Below are positions 26,008-34,882 of a stretch of 64,000 nucleotides of DNA, one piece after another. Numbering within the stretch: the first letter of the stretch is position 1; each line of letters opens with the position of its first letter. The notes under the pieces were generated by a model. The model worked only from the letters and a program-made list of their open reading frames with translations. It was not told the DNA's origin and made no database searches. Made by a program: the position numbers and the translations under genes. The stretch lies in NCBI GenBank assembly GCA_016794345.1, contig JAEUKE010000183.1, forward strand, positions 44,852 to 108,851, given 5' to 3'. Source of the stretch: Myxococcales bacterium. GTDB taxonomy: Bacteria; Myxococcota_A; Polyangia; Polyangiales; Polyangiaceae.

Positions 26008-27005
26008 CAGGTCAGCCGGCTCGTCTGGATGGAGTGCGCGCAGAGCGCGTCGCCTCCGGGCGCGACGGCGAGCGAGTTGAAGACCTCTTCATCCGACGGC
26101 GTCACCTCGGTTCCCGTCAGCTCGAGGATGCGGACTCCACCGGAGCCCCCGATGACCGCCACGGCCTCGTCGCCGATCCATTCCGCGCTCATCGGGATCT
26201 CGCCCGACCACTTGCGCGCGACGGTCGCCGTCTTCACGTCGACCGCGATCAAGCCCGTGCTCGGCGCGGCGAGGAAGACGCGCTGGCCCGACGGCGCAGG
26301 CACGGCGAACAGGAGCTGATCGCCCTTGACCAGCGGACGCCAGGAAGCGCCTCCGTCGCGGTTGATCTGCACGCTCTTCGCGAACGCGCCGACGAGCAGG
26401 CCGTCCTCGCTCGCGGCCAACGTGGCCCCGAGCCCGTCGACCGCGGGGAGGCGGCGCTTCGGCTTCAAGGTGGTGCGGTCGTAGGCCACGGTCTCGAGGG
26501 GGGTCGTCTGGAGGTGCGGGGTCTCGGCCTGGCTCACCCAGTGCTCGACGAAGATCTCGTCTGCCGAAAACGCAGCGGCTATCGCGGACGCGTGGAACTT
26601 CATCAGCGTTCGCCACGCGAGCGTCTTCGGGTCCAGCGAACGAAGCTCCCCGGTGCACGCGACGGTCAGGCTGCCGTCGGTCGTGTTGGCGGTCCTCAGC
26701 GGCATGCAGCCGTCGCTGGACGACTTGAGCGGAGAGCCATCGGCGGCGGAGAAGGCGTCGACCGACCCGCCCCCGAAGGTGATGACGGCGTCCTTCGTGA
26801 TGGCGATCCCACTCACGTTGGAGGCGTGGTTGGCCTCCCACCGGCGCGGGAAGCGTTCGAAGCCGACGGCGTGTCCGCGCTGCTCGACGGCCGGCGCGAC
26901 GCTCGCGGCGGGGGCGCTGCTCGATTTCCCGCCGGAGGCGCCGCAACCGGTCGACGCGAGCGCGACGATCGCGGCGAGCGCCTTCAGCGCAGGTCCGCGC
27001 AGCAC
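25992..27005 (-). CDS. Beta-propeller-like lipoprotein
   Basis: 337 residues from GTG 27005, picked because it opens a lipoprotein signal ending ASTGCGAS and overlaps the upstream SUMF1 gene by only 22 bases. The body contains repeats of the type DAFSAADGSPLKS, LRSLDPKTLAWRTL, VAYDRTTLKPKRRL, QINRDGGASWRPL and GLIAVDVKTATVARKW, which look like PQQ/WD-type propeller blades. No catalytic motif. Likely a secreted scaffold or sensor. It is the distal gene of the CPBP protease/SUMF1/lipoprotein operon. Confidence 0.75.
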   Translation of the reverse strand: MLRGPALKALAAIVALASTGCGASGGKSSSAPAASVAPAVEQRGHAVGFERFPRRWEANHASNVSGIAITKDAVITFGGGSVDAFSAADGSPLKSSSDGCMPLRTANTTDGSLTVACTGELRSLDPKTLAWRTLMKFHASAIAAAFSADEIFVEHWVSQAETPHLQTTPLETVAYDRTTLKPKRRLPAVDGLGATLAASEDGLLVGAFAKSVQINRDGGASWRPLVKGDQLLFAVPAPSGQRVFLAAPSTGLIAVDVKTATVARKWSGEIPMSAEWIGDEAVAVIGGSGGVRILELTGTEVTPSDEEVFNSLAVAPGGDALCAHSIQTSRLTCYFAR

Positions 27006-27721
27006 CGGAAGCCGGTCGAGTAGTCCCGATACTTCGTGTCGTGCCCTACCGCCGCGTAGTCGCATCCCTCTCCCAAGCTTTCGGTGTCGAGATAATAGCC
27101 GCCGCGCAAGGTGCCGGCGCCGTCGGCCGTCCACTCGTGGAGGTTGCCGACCATGTCGTGAGCGCCGATCTCGCTGACGCACCGATCGAAGCGCCCCGTG
27201 CGGGCGACGCCACCTGGAACGAGGTGGAGCCGGGGGTCGTTCATCGCGTCGAAGCCCCACGTGTCCGTCGACGCCGGCCGCCCGAGTGTGACGGCGATGG
27301 GCTCGACGCCGCGATCGTTGCAGGAGCCCGCATGACGGCGGGCGCCGTATGGGTAGCGCGTCCCGAGCGGGCCCTTGCACGCCGAGCGCCACTCGTCGTC
27401 CGAGCAGAGGCGCTTGCCGGCCTCCCGGCAGGCGGCCGCTGCCTCCTCCTGGCTGATGTACGCCTGCGGGACGACGCCTCGCGCGCTCCTCGCGCGGGCC
27501 CGACGAGCCAAGATGGGCTCGTTGGGTGGGTGAATGCCAATGACATGGCCGTCATTGTCGAGGCGCTCGAGGTGCGCCTCGAACGCGTCCACACAGGCCG
27601 AGCCGGAGATCTCGACCATCCCCTCCGGACAGCGCGGCGCGGGCGCGGGCTCGGCGCCGCTCGCGAGCAGGGGCGCCGAGGCGACGACGAGCACGGAGAG
27701 CCCCAGGCGGGCGCCGCTCAT
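26984..27721 (-). CDS. Secreted SUMF1/FGE-fold protein
   Basis: 245 residues from ATG 27721, which overlaps the stop of the CPBP protease gene (ATGA). A signal peptide ends near LLASGAE, without a lipobox Cys. The fold is shown by CPEGMVEISGSACVDAFE, AAACREAGKRLCSDDEWRSACKG, YPYGARR, AHDMVGNLHEWTADG and STGFRCC. The segment RGGYYLDTESLGEGC stands where true FGE has its Cys pair, and only one Cys is there. The 40-residue loop after VDAFE is Arg-rich. Fourth SUMF1-fold protein in the window. Confidence 0.83.
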   Translation of the reverse strand: MSGARLGLSVLVVASAPLLASGAEPAPAPRCPEGMVEISGSACVDAFEAHLERLDNDGHVIGIHPPNEPILARRARARSARGVVPQAYISQEEAAAACREAGKRLCSDDEWRSACKGPLGTRYPYGARRHAGSCNDRGVEPIAVTLGRPASTDTWGFDAMNDPRLHLVPGGVARTGRFDRCVSEIGAHDMVGNLHEWTADGAGTLRGGYYLDTESLGEGCDYAAVGHDTKYRDYSTGFRCCADLR

Positions 27722-28647
27722 GCCGTCTGCCTCGGTGTCGTGCGCACGAGCGCGGCGACGGCGAGCGCCGCGATCGCGCCCGACACGCCGAGGACCCACA
27801 CCTGCGATGGGCCGGTGCCGGTAGCCGGCTCGACCGGCTGCCGGGCTACGGCCAGCGCGAGGGCGTTGTTTGCGGCGTGCGCCACGACCGCGGGCACCAC
27901 ACTGCCCGTGCGCCAGACCACGAAGCCGAGCGCCAGCCCGAGCACGGCCGCGCCGATCGCCTGGGGCGGGTCGACGTGGAACGCACCGAAGAGGACCGAC
28001 GCCAGACCGATCCCGAGCGGCGCGCCGAGGCGAGCCGTGAGCGACCGCTGCACGAGGCCGCGGAAGAAGATCTCTTCGGCGATGCCCGGGACGAGCGACA
28101 CACACACGAGCAGGACCAGGAGCCGCGGACCGTTTGTCTGCGCGGCCTCACCGATGCTCTCGAGCAGCCCGAGGGTGACGCCCGGGAAAGCCGCGCGAAA
28201 GGCCTGGATCGCGAGATCGGCGAAAGGCCCCGCGGCGAGCACGAGCAAGAGGGCCAGCGCGATGTGGGCTGCGCGCGCGCCGCGGAGGGCCGTGCCGGCG
28301 CGAAAGGGGACACGCACGATGCGGAGAGCGACAAAGGTCGCGAGGACCAGCGTCAGGCCGGCCGTGAGCGCCGCGATGCTCACGAACAGCGGATCGCTGG
28401 TCAGCGTGTCCGCGTCTCGGAGCGTGTGGACGGCGCTGCCGCCCCGCGCGACGACGATCGCGAGCGCCACGAGCACGGCTGTCGCCGCGCCGCTCAGCTG
28501 GCCGCCGACGAAGGTCGCGAGGACGGTCAGGAGCGCGGCGCCGACACCGAGCGGCCGGTCCACTGTCCGAGTCGGGGGGAGCAGAGCAGCGCTCGGGGGC
28601 ACGATCGCCATGGTACCGAGGCTTGCAAGAGTCGCTGCAAGCCCCAT
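27718..28647 (-). CDS. CPBP-family intramembrane metalloprotease
   Basis: 309 residues from ATG 28647; ATG 28611 is an alternative. Eight or so hydrophobic helices. The three CPBP (CAAX protease/bacteriocin-processing, Abi) motifs are clear: EEIFFR (EExxxR), FGAFH (FxxxH) and HAANN (HxxxN), the Glu and His residues being the metal ligands. Members cleave within membranes or process prenylated or secreted peptides; a role for the neighbours cannot be read directly. It is first in an operon with the SUMF1 gene and lipoprotein, and divergent from the DUF1232 gene. Confidence 0.88.
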   Translation of the reverse strand: MGLAATLASLGTMAIVPPSAALLPPTRTVDRPLGVGAALLTVLATFVGGQLSGAATAVLVALAIVVARGGSAVHTLRDADTLTSDPLFVSIAALTAGLTLVLATFVALRIVRVPFRAGTALRGARAAHIALALLLVLAAGPFADLAIQAFRAAFPGVTLGLLESIGEAAQTNGPRLLVLLVCVSLVPGIAEEIFFRGLVQRSLTARLGAPLGIGLASVLFGAFHVDPPQAIGAAVLGLALGFVVWRTGSVVPAVVAHAANNALALAVARQPVEPATGTGPSQVWVLGVSGAIAALAVAALVRTTPRQTA

Positions 28648-28707
28648 GTTGGCCCCGTGGCCGATCCGGTCGTTCCCCAGCAGCACAGAAAGCGTGGCGT
28701 TTCTGCC

Positions 28708-29001
28708 GTGCCGTTCTTCGGCGACCTCCTCGCGCTCTCCCGGCTCGTCCGGGATCCGGGCGCCGCGTTCGGTTGGAAGGTGCTGGCCGTCGCCACGTTC
28801 CTCTACGTGGTCTCCCCGGTGGACGCCTTCCCGGAGGCGTTCATGCCGCTCGTCGCCTGGGTGGACGACGTCGGGTTGGTCCTCGCCATCCGCCTCCTCT
28901 TGGACAAGAGGCTCGCGATCTACCGGTACCCGCTCTTCGGGGACGCCCCTCCGCGCGTCCTCCCCGATCCGGTGGGCGCGGCTCCGTCCCGCGGCACGTG
29001 A
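28708..29001 (+). CDS. DUF1232 small membrane protein
   Basis: 97 residues from GTG 28708; GTG 28657 would give 114 residues and neither has a strong ribosome site. The DUF1232 core is plain: DPGAAFGWKVLAVATFLYVVSPVDAFPE, then VAWVDDVGLVLAIRLLL. The SPVDxxPE motif and the following membrane helix define the family, often found in small inner-membrane proteins of unknown function. Ends 28 bases from the convergent TerB-like gene. Confidence 0.8.
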   Translation: MPFFGDLLALSRLVRDPGAAFGWKVLAVATFLYVVSPVDAFPEAFMPLVAWVDDVGLVLAIRLLLDKRLAIYRYPLFGDAPPRVLPDPVGAAPSRGT

Positions 29002-29029
29002 GGCCGGCGGTCCGTGAGCGGCGAACGCG

Positions 29030-29587
29030 TCAGGAACGGAGCACGAGGGTGATGGCGCGGGCGACGTTGGCGGGCACCCCGAAGATCGCCGCGAGCCTCC
29101 CGTAAGAGGAGCTCTCCAGCGCGTCGACGAACCCGTCGGCGTTGGCGACGTGCCAGGCGAGCGCGAGCATGAGCTCACGCAGGACCGGATGGTCGAGCCG
29201 CTCGGCGAGCGTCTCGAGGTGGGGGAGCCGGCGGATGTCGCCGAGGGCAGACTGGAGGAGGTCCAACATCCGCTGCTCGTCGGCGGGTGATAGGCCGCTC
29301 GCGCGCACGACGTCCCCGAGGAGATCTCGCTCGGCCGGATCGATCACGCGGTCGGCCACGGCCATCCACATGCAGAGCTCGATCGCCGCGCTGCGGATGT
29401 CCTCCTGCTGGGCGGGCGCCAGCGCGGTCAGCCAGGCCCGAAGCTCGCTCAGCCGGACCTCCCCCACGATCTTCCCCGCCAGCTCGGCGCCCTCCGTCTC
29501 ACGCTCGCCCCGGAGCAGGCCTCCTCCCGAGAGGATGGCGACCCAGGTGTTGACCGCCTTCGAATCCAGCGTCACGACCCGCATCAT
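29030..29587 (-). CDS. TerB-like tellurite-resistance fold protein
   Basis: 185 residues, all-helical. The pattern AAIELCMWMAVADRVIDPAERDLLGDVVRASGLSP matches TerB/DUF533 proteins, with the Asp/Glu pair that forms the metal site in TerB. A second ADGFVDALE segment near residue 160 suggests the repeated half. No signal peptide. TerB proteins are linked to stress and metal sensing; phage or tellurite defence cannot be claimed here because no other ter gene is near. Confidence 0.75.
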   Translation of the reverse strand: MMRVVTLDSKAVNTWVAILSGGGLLRGERETEGAELAGKIVGEVRLSELRAWLTALAPAQQEDIRSAAIELCMWMAVADRVIDPAERDLLGDVVRASGLSPADEQRMLDLLQSALGDIRRLPHLETLAERLDHPVLRELMLALAWHVANADGFVDALESSSYGRLAAIFGVPANVARAITLVLRS

Positions 29588-29717
29588 CGCACACAGCCGG
29601 ATCGCGCACGAGCTGCCTGGGGGCGCGCACGTCTTGCGCGCGGCCCAGCGTCAGGTCGCGTAACGGCGCCAGATCGTTGGGGCATGTAGCTTGCTGCCTC
29701 GTCACGATCGCCTGCCC

Positions 29718-29726
29718 GAAAGAAGG
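29718..29726 (+). promoter_or_regulatory. Ribosome binding site deciding the CBS gene start
   Basis: GAAAGAAGG ends 7 bases before ATG 29734 but only 1 base before ATG 29728, so the later start is preferred. Confidence 0.6.
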
Positions 29727-29733
29727 AATGATC

Positions 29734-30219
29734 ATGCTGACCGCCCGCGACGTCATGACCCGCGATGTGAGGACCGCCCGAGCCGAATGGTCGCTCGAGG
29801 AGCTCGCCTCCTTCCTCACGTCCAACGCCATCACAGGCGCGCCCGTTCTCGACGAGCAGGGCAAGCTCGTCGGCATCGTGTCGACGACCGATCTCGTGAG
29901 AAACCGGATGCCCGAGCACCTCGATTTCCCCGACTCGGCGGCGATGCACGACCGCGCCTACGAGGGCGGCATCCCTCCGAGCGAGCTCGAGGGCTTCGGG
30001 ATCGAAGGCGGCAGCACGATGTCGGTGGCCGACATCATGACGCCCATCGTCTTCGACTGCGCGGAAGACACTCCGGTGAACGAGATCGCCGATGCGATGA
30101 TCCGAGGCCGGATCCATCGCATCGTCGTCACGCGAAAGGGCCGCGCCGTCGGGATCGTGTCGTCGCTCGATCTGCTCCGGATCGTGCGCGACATGAACAC
30201 GAAGGCTGCGGCCGAGTGA
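29734..30219 (+). CDS. Two-CBS-domain protein
   Basis: 161 residues from ATG 29734. Two CBS domains: residues about 5-55 (VMTRDVRTA, ITGAPVLDEQGKLVGIVSTTDL) and about 95-155 (IMTPIVFDCAEDTPVNEIADAM, RIHRIVVTRKGRAVGIVSSLDLLRI). A pair of CBS domains forms a Bateman module that binds adenosine nucleotides. There is no catalytic partner domain, so it probably acts as a cytoplasmic energy or redox sensor. The stop directly abuts the stop of the convergent lipoprotein gene. Confidence 0.88.
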   Translation: MLTARDVMTRDVRTARAEWSLEELASFLTSNAITGAPVLDEQGKLVGIVSTTDLVRNRMPEHLDFPDSAAMHDRAYEGGIPPSELEGFGIEGGSTMSVADIMTPIVFDCAEDTPVNEIADAMIRGRIHRIVVTRKGRAVGIVSSLDLLRIVRDMNTKAAAE

Positions 30220-31008
30220 TCAGAACTTCTTGACGAGGCTGAGGCAGACGCCTGCGAGGACGTCGGCCTTCGCCTTGTCGACGACCGGCTTCATCGCCTC
30301 CGCGTCCGCCTGCTCGCCCGGGGCGCAGCAGTAGGTCGTCTTGTCCGTCCCGGCGAAGACCTTCACGCCGTAGAAGCCGACCTTTCCGTCCTTCTCGAAC
30401 ATCCAGAAGTCGACCTCGTCGCCGAGCGACTTCTTGCCCCAGGGCTTCAGCTTGCCGTTCTGGCTGAGCAGGTCCTTCGCGCCCTTCGCCTTGGCCTTCA
30501 TGTCGGCCATCTTCGGGCAGCCGTCGCCGCCGTCGCTCTCCGAGTGCGCGAGGAACGAGAGCTTGGCGCCGTCCGCAGTGATGGTGCTCCAGGCGCCAGG
30601 CGCGGGCGCGGACTCGAGCTTCGAGCCCTTCGGGCCGCTGAAGAAGAAGCCGTCGAGCTTCGGGTCCTTCAGCTCCTCCACGTCCTTCAGATCGCCGACG
30701 AGCTTGGCGAGGTCCGCGGGCAGCGGCGACCCGCCCTCTGCGTTGGCCGCGGCCGAGTCGGCCGGGGGCGCGCTGCCGCTGGTGGCCGGGGCGGCGTCGC
30801 CGCCCGCGCTGGCCGCAGCCGAAGCGGTGGCCGGCGCCGCGGCGCTCGGCTTCGCGCTCGCCTTCGCGCTGGCGCCGCCTGCGGCCGAGCCGGCAGGCTT
30901 CGCGCCCGAGGGGGTGCCGCTCGGCGAGCCGCCGCCGCCGTCGCCGCAGGCGAAGAGGAACATCGAGCTGCAGAGGGCCGAGGCGAAAATGACGTGAGCA
31001 GGTTTCAT
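30220..31008 (-). CDS. Lipoprotein with Ala/Ser-rich linker, function unknown
   Basis: 262 residues from ATG 31008; a very long antisense frame extends past it and is not real. The signal ends SMFLFACGDG. A Gly/Ala/Ser/Pro-rich low-complexity stretch fills residues about 25-95. The folded part (about 100-262) has Lys-rich amphipathic helices and beta strands (DPKLDGFFFSGPKGSKL, KLSFLAHSESDGGDGC, KVGFYGVKVFAG) and four Cys, probably disulfide-bonded. No family recognised; it may be a periplasmic binding domain. Confidence 0.72.
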   Translation of the reverse strand: MKPAHVIFASALCSSMFLFACGDGGGGSPSGTPSGAKPAGSAAGGASAKASAKPSAAAPATASAAASAGGDAAPATSGSAPPADSAAANAEGGSPLPADLAKLVGDLKDVEELKDPKLDGFFFSGPKGSKLESAPAPGAWSTITADGAKLSFLAHSESDGGDGCPKMADMKAKAKGAKDLLSQNGKLKPWGKKSLGDEVDFWMFEKDGKVGFYGVKVFAGTDKTTYCCAPGEQADAEAMKPVVDKAKADVLAGVCLSLVKKF

Positions 31009-31110
31009 GGCGCGCGCTCTTCGCACAAACGCTCCGGCGGGTGAAGACAGGACGGTTTTCGAGAGGGGTCTTGCGTTCAGGGCCGCGCCCCTGATTGGCT
31101 CCCTTTCGGC

Positions 31111-33792
31111 ATGCGCTACGACGATCCCGAGACGCGAAGGCTCGCCGAGGACGCGGACCGGAGCGGGAACTGGAAACGCTGGGGACCGTACCTCCCAGAG
31201 CGGCAGTGGGGGACGGTCCGAGAGGACTATTCGGCGGACGGCGACGTGTGGCGCTACTTCACACACGACCAGGCGCGCAGCCGAGCCTATCGGTGGGGAG
31301 AGGACGGCCTGCTCGGCATCACCGATCGACAGTGCCGCCTCTGCTTCGCCCTCGCGCTCTGGAACGAGAAGGACCCGATCCTCAAGGAGCGCCTGTTCGG
31401 TCTGACGAACGGCGAGGGGAACCACGGCGAGGACGCGAAGGAGCTCTGGTATTACCTCGACGCGACGCCGACTGCCTCGTACCTGAAGGCGCTCTACAAG
31501 TACCCGCAGCGCGCCTTCCCGTACGCCCAGCTCATCGAGGGCAACCGCGGCCGCTCCCGTCACGAGCCGGAGCTCGAGATCATCGACACCGGCGTCTTCG
31601 ACGACGACCGCTATTTCGACGTCTTCGTCGAGTACGCGAAGGCCGCTCCGGAGGACATCCTCGTCCGGATCACCGTGCACAACCGCGGGCCGGAGGACGC
31701 GCCGCTGCATCTCTTGCCGACCCTGTGGTTCCGCAACACCTGGTCCTGGGGACGGACGGGCGAGGGCTACTTCCCGAAGCCGACGCTGGGCGCGGGCTCT
31801 CCTCCGGAGGACTGCGGCGCACACGTGTGGGCCGAGCACGCCTCCCTGGGCCGGTTCGAGCTGGCCGCGGCGAAACATCCTGACGGTTCTGTCCCGAAAC
31901 TCTATTTCACCGAGAACGAGACGAACACCGAGCGGCTCTGGGGTGTGCCCAACCGGTCGCCGTACGTGAAGGACGCGATCCACGAGCGCGTGATCGGCGG
32001 ACGGGTGGAAGCCGTCAGCCCTTCGGGCATCGGCACAAAGGTCGCCGCGCATTACGAGCTCCTGGTCCCGGCGGGCGGCTCCGTCACGCTCAAGCTCCGG
32101 CTCTACGCGAACGAGACACACGTGGACGGGCCGGCCGGCTGCCTCGGCGCCGGCTTCGACGAGATCTTCGCCGAGCGCGTGCGGGAGGCCGATCTCTTCC
32201 ACGCCGCGCGCACGCCGCCGCTCGCCCCGGAGGAGGAGCGGGTGGTGCGCCAGGCCCGCGCCGGGCTGCTCTTCACCAAGCAGTTCTACTGGTACGTCGT
32301 GAAAGACTGGCTCGAGGGCGACCCGGGCCACCCGCGACCGCCTGCCCGCACGCGCAACCGCGACTGGAAGCACCTCTTCAACCGGGACGTCATCAGCGTG
32401 CCCGACAAGTGGGAGTACCCCTGGTACGCGTCGTGGGATCTCGCGTTCCACATGATCCCGATGGCGGAGCTCGACCCCGAGTTCGCCAAGGACCAGCTCG
32501 TCCTGTTCCTGCGCGAGTGGTACCTGCACCCGAACGGGCAGCTCCCCGCGTACGAGTTCAACATGAGCGACGTGAACCCGCCCGTGTTCGCGTGGGCCGC
32601 CTGGCGCACCTACAAGACGAGCGCCCCGCGCGGCGAGCGCGATCGCGTATTTCTGGCGCGCGTCTTCGCCAAGTTGCTCATCAACTTTACCTGGTGGGTG
32701 AACCGCAAGGACGAGGACGACGACAACATCTTCTCCGGCGGCTTCCTCGGGCTCGACAACATCGGAGTCTTCGATCGGAGCAAGCCGCTGCCGATGGGTG
32801 GTCGGCTCGCGCAGGCCGACGGCACCGCGTGGATGGGCTTCTACGCCGCGCAGATGCTCGCGATCGCCTTCGAGCTCGCGGACGTGATCGCCGTGGAGGA
32901 CCTGGCGTCCAAGTTCTTCGAGCACTTCGTCGGCATCGCCGACGCCATCAACAGCTTCGGCGGCACCGGGCTCTGGGACGAGCACGACGGTTTCTATTAC
33001 GACCAGATCGAGCTCGAGGGCCGCACCATTCCGCTCCGGGTCCGGTCGATGGTGGGGCTCATTCCGCTCTTCACGGCCGAGGTGCTCGAGGAGGAGGTGC
33101 TCGCGCGGCTGCCCCGCTTCCGCCGGCGCATGGATTGGCTGCTCGAGAATCGGAGCGATCTCGCGAAGACGATATCGTACATGGCCTCGCCCGCGCACGA
33201 GGGCGGCGGCCACCGCCTGCTCGCCATCCCGAACCGCGAGCGGCTCGTCCGCGCCCTGAAGTACGTGCTCGACGAGGACGAGTTCCTCTCGCCTTATGGC
33301 ATCCGCTCTCTCTCGCGCGTCCACGAGAAGCACCCGTACGTCTTCCGGGTCGGGAACGAGGAGTACCGAGTCGACTACGCCCCGGGCGACTCGACCACGC
33401 CCATGTTCGGCGGCAACTCCAACTGGCGCGGGCCCATCTGGCTGCCGCTCAACTACCTGCTCATCGAGGCGCTCGAGCGCTACGACTTCTTCTACGGCGA
33501 AGACCTGCAGGTAGAGTGCCCCACCGGCAGTGGCCGCTACATGCGCCTCAAACAAGTCGCGCGAGAGATCGCGTCGCGGGTGGAGCGCCTCTTCCTCCCG
33601 GACGAGCGCGGCGTCCTCCCCTGCTGGGGCCCACACGGTGAGCGCTTCGCGCGGGACCCGAACTTCCGCGACCTCGTCCCCTTCCACGAGTATTTCCACG
33701 CCGAGAAGGGCTGGGGCTGCGGGGCCGAGCACCAGACGGGCTGGACGTCGCTCGTCGTGGGCTGCATCGGCAAGGTGCGCGCGAAGAAGTGA
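31111..33792 (+). CDS. GH63/MGH1-like glucosidase
   Basis: 893 residues. The N-terminus (WGPYLPERQWGTVREDYSA, DGLLGITDRQCRLCFALALWN, LFGLTNGEGNHGEDAKE) and the (alpha/alpha)6 barrel region (around 32400-33450, with WYASWDLAFHMIP, WRGPIWLPLNYLL and WGCGAEHQTGWTSLV) match MGH1-like glycoside hydrolases related to mannosyl-oligosaccharide glucosidase. No signal peptide, so it acts in the cytoplasm, likely on glycosylglycerate or oligosaccharide compatible-solute or storage sugars. The conserved Asp/Glu acids lie in the barrel but I cannot assign them individually. Monocistronic by spacing. Confidence 0.88.
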   Translation: MRYDDPETRRLAEDADRSGNWKRWGPYLPERQWGTVREDYSADGDVWRYFTHDQARSRAYRWGEDGLLGITDRQCRLCFALALWNEKDPILKERLFGLTNGEGNHGEDAKELWYYLDATPTASYLKALYKYPQRAFPYAQLIEGNRGRSRHEPELEIIDTGVFDDDRYFDVFVEYAKAAPEDILVRITVHNRGPEDAPLHLLPTLWFRNTWSWGRTGEGYFPKPTLGAGSPPEDCGAHVWAEHASLGRFELAAAKHPDGSVPKLYFTENETNTERLWGVPNRSPYVKDAIHERVIGGRVEAVSPSGIGTKVAAHYELLVPAGGSVTLKLRLYANETHVDGPAGCLGAGFDEIFAERVREADLFHAARTPPLAPEEERVVRQARAGLLFTKQFYWYVVKDWLEGDPGHPRPPARTRNRDWKHLFNRDVISVPDKWEYPWYASWDLAFHMIPMAELDPEFAKDQLVLFLREWYLHPNGQLPAYEFNMSDVNPPVFAWAAWRTYKTSAPRGERDRVFLARVFAKLLINFTWWVNRKDEDDDNIFSGGFLGLDNIGVFDRSKPLPMGGRLAQADGTAWMGFYAAQMLAIAFELADVIAVEDLASKFFEHFVGIADAINSFGGTGLWDEHDGFYYDQIELEGRTIPLRVRSMVGLIPLFTAEVLEEEVLARLPRFRRRMDWLLENRSDLAKTISYMASPAHEGGGHRLLAIPNRERLVRALKYVLDEDEFLSPYGIRSLSRVHEKHPYVFRVGNEEYRVDYAPGDSTTPMFGGNSNWRGPIWLPLNYLLIEALERYDFFYGEDLQVECPTGSGRYMRLKQVAREIASRVERLFLPDERGVLPCWGPHGERFARDPNFRDLVPFHEYFHAEKGWGCGAEHQTGWTSLVVGCIGKVRAKK

Positions 33793-33809
33793 GGCACAGG
33801 CCGCGCGCT

Positions 33810-34841
33810 TCAGAGCACGCGCATGCGCCGCATGACGAGGAGGAGCGCGGTCGCGATCGAGAGCACGGTCACCCAGAAGAAGAGGTAGCCGTGCTCCCAC
33901 TTCAGCTCGGGCAAGATCTCGAAGTTCATCCCGTAGACGCCGCAGAGGAACGAGAGCGGCAGGAAGATGACGCTGACCACGGTGAGCCGGTTCATCACGC
34001 GGTTGGTCCGGTGACCGACCATCGACATGTAGAGGTTGAGCGAGTCGCTGAGGATGTCGCGGTCGCTCATGAGATCCTGCAGCACGCGCTCGAGCGTGCC
34101 GACCATGTTGGCGAGGAACGGCTGGGTCGCCTCGCTCACGAAGATCGATTTGCGCGTCGACATGTCGGTCAGCACCGCGCGGGCGGGGATGAGCACCTTG
34201 CGGAAGTGCAAGAGGTCGGCGCCGATCTCGGAGACCTGGCCGAACACCCGCTCGTCCACCTCGCCGATGAGGCGCGTTTGCAGCTCCTCCACGCGCTCCT
34301 CCAGCTTCTTCTGGGTGCGCACGTAGTGGTCGATGAGGTGATCCCACAGCTCGTAGAGGAGGAAGCTCGGGCTCCGCGCGAAGCGCTCGAAGTCCTCCTT
34401 GTACTCGCGCTTCACCGACTCCAAGAAGTGCGCTTTCCCGTCGTGGACCGTGACGAGGAACTTCTCCGCGATGATCACGTCCACCCGCTGGAGGTCGAAT
34501 TTGCCCTTGTGCAAATGGCAGCCGGTCAGGACCAGGTGGATGTAGCTCGGGTAACGGGCCTGCTGCGTGCCGGGCTCACCGGACAGGACGTCGTCGATGA
34601 CCTCGGGCGAGATCAGGTCGAGCTTCGTGAGCGTCTTGCGCGCGGCGTCTTTGTCGGTCGCGTCGACGTCGATCCAGACGAACTTGCCGGTGTCCATCGA
34701 CGCGCGCGCGTAGGAAAGCTCGATCGGCCGCTCCTTGCGCTCGGCGAAATCGAACTCGATCGCCTGCGGATGAGGGACACGCTTGCTCGTATCCCCACGG
34801 CTCGGCGGCGGCGGCTCGCTCCTGCGCCCCTCGTGCGTCAT
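33810..34841 (-). CDS. corA: CorA-family magnesium/cobalt transporter
   Basis: 343 residues. A long soluble N-terminal alpha/beta domain and stalk helix lead to two C-terminal membrane helices, with the signature GMNF in CGVYGMNFEILPEL at the end of the first, followed by a short loop and the second helix ending in a basic MRRMR tail. This is the CorA plan: a homopentameric Mg2+ channel with a cytoplasmic funnel. The N-terminal 25 residues are an extra basic Ser/Pro-rich extension. It lies 41 bases downstream of the aldehyde dehydrogenase gene on the same strand. Confidence 0.93.
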   Translation of the reverse strand: MTHEGRRSEPPPPSRGDTSKRVPHPQAIEFDFAERKERPIELSYARASMDTGKFVWIDVDATDKDAARKTLTKLDLISPEVIDDVLSGEPGTQQARYPSYIHLVLTGCHLHKGKFDLQRVDVIIAEKFLVTVHDGKAHFLESVKREYKEDFERFARSPSFLLYELWDHLIDHYVRTQKKLEERVEELQTRLIGEVDERVFGQVSEIGADLLHFRKVLIPARAVLTDMSTRKSIFVSEATQPFLANMVGTLERVLQDLMSDRDILSDSLNLYMSMVGHRTNRVMNRLTVVSVIFLPLSFLCGVYGMNFEILPELKWEHGYLFFWVTVLSIATALLLVMRRMRVL

Positions 34842-34882
34842 GAGGGGCGATTGTCACTGGTTCGGGCCTGGGAGACCAGACG

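Noticed and set aside
29030..29587. TerB-like gene as part of a tellurite/phage-defence island
   Set aside because: No other ter or defence gene lies nearby; a single TerB fold is not evidence of such a system.
30220..34347. Minus-strand open frame of 1375 codons ending in the lipoprotein gene
   Set aside because: Only the part from 31008 downstream looks like a protein with a signal peptide. The rest is antisense to the glucosidase and CorA regions.
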